From: Actinocatenispora thailandica
Lineage (GTDB): Bacteria > Actinomycetota > Actinomycetes > Mycobacteriales > Micromonosporaceae
DNA: 64,000 nucleotides
Direction of reading: 5' to 3'
NCBI RefSeq assembly: GCF_016865425.1
Contig: NZ_AP023355.1
Span: 866,198 to 930,197, forward strand
Both the position numbers and the translations under genes were made by a program. Positions 11,401-20,400 of this stretch are shown piece after piece; positions within the stretch are counted from its first letter, which is position 1; each line of letters opens with the position of its first letter. The notes under the pieces were generated by a model, which was given only the letters and a program-made list of their open reading frames with translations, was not told the DNA's origin and made no database searches.

Positions 11401-14400
11401 GTCGACGACGCGGTTCGGCCACCGGGTCCCGGGCCTGCGTGGCTTCCGGCCGGAGCGGCACATCGACGTCTACATCGTCCCGGAGGACTACCCCGGCACC
11501 GCCGCCGCGCGGATCCTGAGCATGAGCGACGACTCGATGGTGGTCGGCGCGTCGCAACAGGCGACCCATAGCGAGATCGAGAACAGCTTCCGCGAGGCGC
11601 GCGACATCGCCGCCCGCGCGCTGGCCCACAACAACCCGCGCGAGCTGCGGAACTACATCTCGCGCAACCTGGTCGGGCGGGCGACCGGTGCCGGTACCAA
11701 GTGGGTCGCCTCGGCGCTGGAGGGCTTCACCCAGAACTCGGCGATCGCGGTACGGGTGGCCGCGGCCGACTCGTTCCCCGGTGTGCTGGCCGAGTACCAC
11801 GCGAACCTGCACCGGCACTGGAACGACTTCTCCCGCGGCCCGGGCGCCAGCCCGGTCACCGACGCGGAGCAGCTCAAGAAACTGAACACCCCGATCGGGC
11901 TGTCGATGTCCCGGCAGTGGGCGATGAACCGGCTGATGTCCAAGCACGACGCGGCGCGGGAGCTGCTGCGTCCGCTGCTGGACCACCCGGAGGTCGGGGA
12001 CGAGGCGCGCCGGCTGTGGACGGAACTGGAGACGCCGGACCCGATCGACACGGTCCACGACGTGTACCGGTCGCTGCTGGACCGGAACGCGACCCTGCCC
12101 GACGACCCGGCCACCACCATTCATGACCGGCTGGGCATCCGGCTGATCAAGCAGACCGGTCCGCACATGTTCCGGATCGAGGCACGGCCGGATGCCGTGT
12201 CGGTCCTGCCGCGGCAGGAATTCACCATGGAGACCGTCCCGACGCGGTTCGACCACGATCCGGCGGCCGGCGATCCGGCCGACCGGCCCGCCGTCGACCT
12301 GCGGGTATCGGACGGCAAGCTAGTGGCGTTCGTCGACGTCACGAGGGATCCGGCCGAGATCACCGAGGCGATCTGGTCCGGTGTCGCCACGCACCTCGCG
12401 ACGATCTACGGGATGTCCCCGCACGTCGCGGGCACCACCGACTACCTGCGCCAGCAGCTGATCAACTCGCTGCCGACCGTGGTCGGCCAGGGCGTCGGCG
12501 CGCTGTACAACGGCCTGCACCCGGTCGAGGTGACCAAGCACCTGGCGGGCGGCGCCACCGCCAAGGTCATGCAGGCGCCCGGGTTCGACGCGAAGTCGGT
12601 GAGCAGCTATTCGCTGTGGGTCGTCGGCGGCCCGGTGCAGGGTGTCGCCGACGCGTACGGCGGGCACTACCACGACTTCGGTGCCGAGCTGAAGAAGGGC
12701 CGGGCCAAGGCGTACGTGTCCTGGCTGACCGGTGAGGCGTCGCGGGACCTGGTCGGGAACATGGCCCAGAGCACGACCTCGCTGTACGAGTGGGACGGCC
12801 GCATCGACCGGGTGGTGTCCGGCGTGCTGGGGCTCCGCGACAGCCTCGGCCTCGGCGCCGGCGACTGGGCCGTGCCCGGTCGACCGACCGAGCCGATCCG
12901 GCTGACCTGGAGCGGTGCCGGCGAGCCACATCGGCTGGAACCGGCCAGTACCGCCGCGCCGGAGGTGGGGCACGGCAGCGCCACCGACCCGGATGTGCCG
13001 CGGGATCCGAACCTGCCGGAGCTGCCCGAGCCCACTCTGCCAGCGAGCTTCGCGCCGACCGGGATCGGCGCGCTGGACCGCGGGGTGGCACTGCTGACCG
13101 GCGGCGGGATCGGGGGCGACCAGGTCGGCGGGATCCCGGGCGCGATCGAGCACGTCACCGGCGGCCGGTACGAGCCGGTTCCGCATCCGGCGCAGTCCGA
13201 CGTGTTCGGCGACGCCGTTCGCCGGCTCGGGCACGGCGCGACCGCGATCGTGGCCACCGAGCACGCCGACGGTGTCACCCGGCACTGGGTGGTCGGCAAC
13301 CACGACGGAACGATGCAGGCGGTGCGGGTACGGCCGCCGGAGTCGCCCGATCTGGAGCCGGGCCCGGAGGCGTCGCCGAGGAGTTCGCGGCTCGGTGAGA
13401 TCCGGCACGGGGCGGAGATCGGCCCGGACGGGCGGCTGGTCCGGGACCCGTTGCGCTCGCTGCTGGCCGAGCACGAGGCGGAGCACGGCCCGGCCACCGA
13501 GGTGCGCGCCGTGTTCATCGACCCGGCCGGGGACGCCTGGCATCGCACGGATCCGCTGCCGAACGCGGGCACTCGGCCGGGTCAGGCCGAGCCGGCGACG
13601 ACCGGGCAACCCGGCGCCGACCCGCACCGCGCCGGCCCGCAGAGCGCCGACCCGCACGGCGCCGGCCCGCAGAGCGCCGACCCGCACGGCGCCGGCCCGC
13701 AGAGCGCCGACCCGCACGGCGCCGGCCCGCAGAGCGCCGAGCCGCACGGCGCCGAGCCGCACGGCGCCGAGCCGGCCGGGGCCCTGCACCTGGGCGACGA
13801 ATCCGGGATCCCGTTGGGTACCCGCCGCGCCGATGGGGACGGACAGTGGGCCGATCTGCGCGCCCTGACCGGCCGGCCGCGTACCGGCCCGTTGGGCAGC
13901 GCGTACGGCGACATCCGGGAGCAGGACGGGTTCCTGCTGCTGAACCGCGACCGGGTCGATGGGCACGGCGTGGTGCACCGGGAGGACCCGGTGCAGGTGC
14001 TCGCGGTGTTCGCGGACCTGCCCGGCGATCTGCGGGCGACCACCGTGCCGTCGGCGATGCGGCATCTTGGTGAGCCGGTCGACGTCATCGTGCTGTCCAA
14101 CCGGCTGGATCGGCTCGGCATCGGAGAGGCGTTCCACCAGCAGGCCGGTGCGCTGCTGGCGGCCCGGGACGCCAGCCCGCTCGATCGGTTCGGGCGACGG
14201 TTCGGTACCCGACCGGACGTGCTCACGGTCGGCTCCGACGGGCACGGCCGGCTGTCCGACACGGACGCCGGCAACCTGCAGCGACGCTGGTTCCTGGCCG
14301 AACGGGCCGGCGCCGCCGACGACCCGCTCGCCAGGGAGGCGGCGAGCCGGCTCCGTGACCTGGACGCGACCCTGGGCCTGCACCCGGAAGATGCCGATTC

Positions 14401-17400
14401 GCCGGCGCGCTGGCGGGCCGTCGAGCGCCATCTCCGCGCCCGTCCGCAGCGAGCCACGCCGGACGAGCTGGATCCGACGGGCCCGCGTCGCCCCGGCGGC
14501 GGCGCCGACGGTCGCATCAACGACCCGGAACTGCCCGGTACCGCGCTGATGCGGGACCCGGCCGGCCCGGAGCTGACCGATGCGGACGTGCGTGCCTCCG
14601 ACGATCAGCTGCACCGCGGCGATCTGGGTGGGCTGATCGACGCTTTCGGCCGGGACGAGCACGGCGCGTGGTTCGAGCCGACCGCGGGCGATCCGACCCA
14701 GCCGCGGCTGGAACGCCAGTACTTCGACTACCGGATCGGCCGGGTGGAAGGGGAGAACCTCGCGGAACTCCATCCGCGGTCCGGCACCGCGGACGACCCG
14801 CACATCGTCACGATCGACCCGCACACGCCGGCGCGGGTGCTCGGCTCGATTCGCATCCACGAGTTCTCCCACGCGGTCGACGAGCTGCGGGCCCAGGCGC
14901 GTGCCGAGGCGCAGGGCGTCGGCCGGGACGAGCTGGCCGCGGCGCGGCACCGCGACCACGCGGTGGACCAGGAGTGCCTGGTCGCCCGGAGCCGCGAGTG
15001 GAACCACGTGTCCCGTCGCTGGGCCGAGGCGCGCGACGCGGAGGAACGCGGCGACTGGGAACGCACGCTGCGCGGGATGGCCGACGCGTTGCGGCGCGGC
15101 GGGATCGAACCGCCCGAGTTCCCGTGGCGCGGCGGCCGGTTCTTCGCGGCCGACGTGCGGCCGGAGCCGCTGCGGCATCGCACCGACATCCTGGTGTCGG
15201 CCGACCCGGCCCGGACCGCGGACGGGTTGCCGCTGGACACCGGGCGGATGGTCGCCGCCGCCGCCGGCTACCAGCCCGACCTGCACGGCGCGCGGTCGCC
15301 GTTCGGCGCGGTCGACGCCCGCGACGGGGTCGCGGTGTTCGTACCGCGGGACGGCGACGCTAAGCCGATCCGGCTGCGCCCGATCGCCGCCCGGTTGCCC
15401 GAGGGTGTCGACGCCATCCTGGCTCGCGACCCGGCCCCCGGAGCGGATGGGGACACCTTCCACGTCTTCGTCGCCGAGGGCGTGCACGAACTCGTGGCGG
15501 GTACGGCGTTGCACCGGTTCGCCGCCGACCTGGCCGACGTCGGAGTGGGCACCCGGGACCGGATCCGCGAGACGTTCCGGATGCCGGAGCGGCGCACGCT
15601 GACCGCCGATGCGGTGCAGGTCACCGATCCACGCCGGCTGCGGCTGGGGGCGGCGGACCACCGTGACGTGGTGCAGCCGCTGCGGTACCTGGCTGGTCAG
15701 GTGGGTCGCGGCGGCGAGGCCGCCGGGGCGGCCCGCACCGAGCTGCGCGCGGTGCTGGAGCGCGCCGGGTTGATGGAGTGGCAGCCCGGCGGCGACGCCA
15801 AGTGGGAGCGGGTCGGTGAGCACCTGACCGGCGATGCGCTGGACGCGGTGCGGACCGAGCGCGGGCTTGATGCGGCGCCGCCGGCCGACCGGTTGCGCGG
15901 CACGATCTACACCCGCGTCGGCGAGTTCGACGCCGAGCACGTGGTGGTGACGCCGCGGGCCGAGCACGTCTACGAGCTGGCCTTCGACAAGGAGTTCCAG
16001 CATGGCGAGGGGCCGCGGCATCCGTGGGTCGTGGAGTTCGGTGCCGACGAGCGCGCCCGGGTCCAGCTGGAAGGCGGGCAGCCCCGGCCGCTCGAACCGG
16101 GTGACCGGGTGGCCGAGGGCGTGGTCGTCAAGCACGCCGACGGGGTGCTGCTGATCGCCCGGGCCGATCGCACCTACCGGGTGTTGTTCGATCCCGCTGC
16201 GGCCGACCACGACGCGGTGCTCAGCGCGGTCGACGGCATGCTGCGCGAGACGCGGACCCTGGAACGCGACCACCCCGGCGGCTACGTGTCCTGGCGCACC
16301 AACACCAAGCGCGCGGTGTTCGGTGCGGCGGTGAAGCTCGGCCTGTTCGAGGGCGTCATGGCGGGCGCCGGTAACCCGCTCAACGGCTACTCGGCCAGCA
16401 TGATCGAGGGCGCCACCGCGAACACCGGCGCGTACGGGGTGCGGCAGCACACCCGGCTGGTCCGCCAGGTCGAGGCCAAGCGGGCCGGTGAGGCCTGGGA
16501 CATCGAGCGTCGGGCGTACGTCCGAGTCGACGAGCTGACCACCCGGACGGCCGAGATCCAGGCGCGGGCGCGGGCGCTGACCGAGGCAACGGCGGGAAAC
16601 CGGTGGGCCGAGCTGGACCGTCAGGCCGCGGAGAAGGCCGCGGAGAAGCCGGCCGGGGACCCCGGCGCGGAACCGGCCCGCCAGGAGGCCCGACCGGCCG
16701 AGGGCGAGTCGGAAGAGCCGGCCGAGAGCGAGCCCCGGAAGCCGGCCGAAGGCGAGTCGAAGCCGGCCGAGGGTGAGCCGGCCGAGTCCGGGTCGGGCAC
16801 GTCGGGCGGGATCAGCGCGGAGCGGCGCAGCGAGGTCCGGAAGGCGGTGACCGAGGCCGTCGACGCGTTGGCCGGCAATCACCGGGAGGCGCAGCGGACC
16901 GATCTGACCGAGGAACAGCGGGCCACGCTCGCGGACAAGCCCACGTACGACGGCTTCGACCGGCTCGACCTCCGGGCGAGGGACGTGAAGGTCGGTGGCA
17001 TCCGGTACGGCGAGTTCCGCTACCGGTTGGAGGGCCCGCTGGCCGACGAGCGGCCGTCGTGGGGCGAGCGCTGGCGCGGCGCGTTGCGGTTGGCTCCGTC
17101 GATGTTGCACGCGGACGTGCACGTTCGGGTGGCCGAGCTCACCGGGTCCGACCGCACGGTGGAGGTGCAGCCGATATCCGGCCGTGCCGGCCACTACCGG
17201 ATGACGGTGGCGCCGAAGTTCCACGAACTCGATGCCCAGCAGCGGCAGGAGAAGCTGGGCGAGGCGTTCGCGGCGATCGCCGACGCCGAGCGTGGCTCCC
17301 GCGTCCGGGAGCTGAACGGTCTCGGCGACTGGCTGCGCGGCCTGGTGCGCCAGCCGCTGCGGCAGGGCCAGCGGGTCGGTACCACCGGGGCGGTCGAGGA

Positions 17401-20400
17401 CGCGATCATCTCGTCCAGTGGTGCCAGCGGCGCCCGCCGGACCTCCATGGTCGAGCACGCGCAGTTCCGGGAGGCGGCCTCGCTCGAACGGTTCCTGTAC
17501 AGCTGGACCGACAGCGCCTACCAGGTGCTGATGAACCGCAGCTCGGAGAAGGCCGCGCTGCGGGCCAGCCAGGAGCACTTCGAGGACAACTACGAGTTCG
17601 AGAACAAGCTCGACAAGAACGTCCAGAAGTCCTCGGCGGCGGAGGTCGACCGGGCGTTCAGCGCGCTCGCCGACGCCGCGCACGAACAGCGGCGTCGGCT
17701 GGCCGAGGAGCTGGGGGACGCCAACCTGGACACCGAGCGGGTCGGCTTCGACGAGTTCGTCGGCGCCAACCCGGACGGCTCCCTCGACCGGGGGTTCCGC
17801 GGGCTGGAGGAGACGCTGCGGAGCCGGGAGGCCTTCGGCGAGAAGGCGGTCGAGCGGACCACGTTCAAGGTCCCGGTCCGCGAGGAGAAGCCGGACGACG
17901 CGACCCGTCCGGGCGAGGAGGCCCGCCCGGACGATGAGACGCGCCCGGACGCCGAGACCCGCCCGTCGGAGGAGAACACTGCGGCGCCCGAGGCGCGGCC
18001 GGAGGCGGAACCGCGCCCGGACAACGAACCCCGTGCCGACACCGGAGACCGTTCGGACGCCGCAGCCCGCGCGGGCAGCGAATCTCGTTCGGGCGACGAA
18101 GGTCGCCCGGAAGCCGAAGGCGGTACCGACGGGAGTCGGGCGGAGAGTGACCGGGCCGCGGACGGTGCGGAGTCGACGGGCGCCAAGACCCAGGAGGTCA
18201 CCGGGTTCCGCATCAAGACCGAGCGCGGTTCCGTGCGGATCCACGTGGTGGCCGGCAAGGACGGCGAGACCGAGCCGCGCTGGGCGCGCGTCGGCCACGG
18301 CAAGGTGCGCATCACGCTGCCGACGCACGTGGATGCGGACGGCCATCGCACCATCGACCCGGAGGAGGCCGGCCGGCTCATCGTCCGGGTGACGGAGAAG
18401 GCCATCAACTGGCAGCAGACCGGGCGTCCGAGGCTGTGGGTCCGGTTCACCCAGCGGATGTCCGGCTACGGCGCGTACACCGTGGTCGGCGGCGCCGTCG
18501 CGATGCTGACCGGGCACATCGACAGCGCGTGGCTCAGCCTCGCCGGGCTGGCGGTGCAGGCGCCGGTCGCGGTGGGCGACTGGCTGGTCGCCCGGGTCCG
18601 GCAGGCACAGCGGGTGGAGCACCAGTACGGCGGGGACGATCCGAGCCACGTCACCGCCGAGCTGCTGCGCGAACACCAGATCCAGGCGCGCAGCGAACTC
18701 GAACGGTTCACCGAGACGGTGCTGGACTCGTACCGGTCGATCGCCCAGCACGAGAACGCCGAGGACGTCGACCGGGAGCGGCTGACGGCGGTGCAGACCC
18801 GCCTCGGCGAGTTGCTCGGTGACGAGCACGCCCCGCTGGGCCGGCGACTGGTCTCCGACATCACCGACCGGGGCCTGCCCGGCGCGGCACGGGCCGAACG
18901 GCTCGGCGGCTCCACGTTCCGGGTGAAGTTCCCGGAGGACGACGACCCGTTGCGGCGCGGACCGGTCTCCCGGTTCGACGCCCTGCATGCACGGATCACG
19001 GTGGTACCGGCCGCGACGCTGGACGGAGCGACGGCGCGGGGCGCCCGCTATTTCTACGACGAGACCCACCTGCACGTGCAGGTCTCCGACGATCCGTCGG
19101 TGCCGTACGAGACGAAGCTTCGCGCGGCCCAGGACGTGCTGCGTGAGTTCGCCTACGACCTGCGGCACCGTCCCGACCCGGCGCCGTTCCGGGAACACCT
19201 GAAGGATGCGGTGCTGCCGTCCGCGGTGGGTGTCACCGCGCAGGTGATCACCGCCGCGTCGCACGGCGTGCTGAGCTCCCGGCTGCTGCACGGCACGCTC
19301 GGGCAGGTGGCGATGTGGCCGGTCCGGGCATACGGGGCCGACTTCGCCACCCGCGAGGCCATCACCGACGCGATCGCCTTCGGTCAGCTCGGCGGCAGAC
19401 TGGTGGGTCGCCCGTCGGCCGAACACATCTTCGCGTCGGCCCGCGTCGCGGACAGCTTCCTGGACCACTACGAGCGACTGTCGGAGATGCCGGCCGAGAT
19501 CGAGCGGCGCTGGTCGGAGCTGGAGGCGCGGTCCGGCCGGGTCGGCGACGCCCGGGACCGCATCCCGCTGGACCGGTCCGGGGACGGCACTGGTGGCCCG
19601 GAGACCGGTTCGGGCGACGCGCCGGCTCGGCACCGGCCGCGCCTGACCTTCCGATCGTCTCGGCACGGCGACGGGTGGTTCGACGCGTACCGGGCGGCGA
19701 CCCGTCCGGCGACCGCGTTCGAGTCGGGCCTGCCCGATCCGTCCCGGGTGGCCACCCCGGAGCTGCCGGGCACCGCGCTGGTGAAGCATCCGGACAACCC
19801 GCGGCTCACCGACACCGCGTTGGCGCGGGAGGAGACCCGGCCCAGCGCAACGGATCTGGCCGAGCTGGTGCGGGACGACGGCGCCGCCACCGGCTGGGAC
19901 GGGCGCCGGGCATGGTTCGAACCCACGAACTCCCGCCTGCCGCGGCAGCACGTCGAGTACCGGACCGGCGCGATCGAAGGGCGTGACCTGGCGGAGACCG
20001 AGCTGCGGGCCGGTACCGCCGACGATCCGCACCTGGTGACGATCGACGAGCGCACCCCGCTCGACGTGGTCGCGTCGGTCCGGATCCACGAGCTGGCACG
20101 CACCGTGGACCAGCTGAACGCGCAGTTGCGCGGGGAGCCGCAGGGCGTCGCGCGCGACACCCTGCCCGGCACGCACCAGGGTGCGGACGCCGTCGCCGGG
20201 GAGCACCTGGTCGCGCGGCAGCGGGAGTGGCCGCACCTCGCCCGCAAGTGGGCGGAGGCAACCGACGCCGGCGCGCGGGAACGGTGGGCGACGACGTTGC
20301 GCGGGCTCGCCGCTGCGCTGCGCCGCGGCGGGATCGAGCCACCGGAGTTCCCGTGGGGTACCGACGGCGCACCGCACGGCGGAGGGTTGCGGTTCCACGG

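Larger units (their letters stand above)
9790..19330 (+). other. Recurrent hydrophobic hairpin units inside the giant protein
   Basis: Four to five stretches of Gly/Ala/Leu/Val-rich sequence interrupt otherwise highly charged protein: 9790-9915 (MAGALLSGYL ... AGLLGLFVSGPVLVHYL), 10927-11060 (LWASVTGGALAALLI ... LGFSLLAAEFAG), ~16310-16440 (GAAVKLGLFEGVMAGAG), 18465-18600 (AYTVVGGAVAMLTG ... AWLSLAGLAVQAPVAV) and ~19200-19330 (LPSAVGVTAQVITAAS). Several follow a short beta domain and an amphipathic helix, which suggests a duplicated unit. They could be membrane-inserting or translocation elements. That function is inferred from composition alone. Confidence 0.45.

Noticed and set aside
13616..13770. 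Possible CRISPR array
   Set aside because: The 30-bp units are adjacent with no spacers, are in frame and encode a linker.
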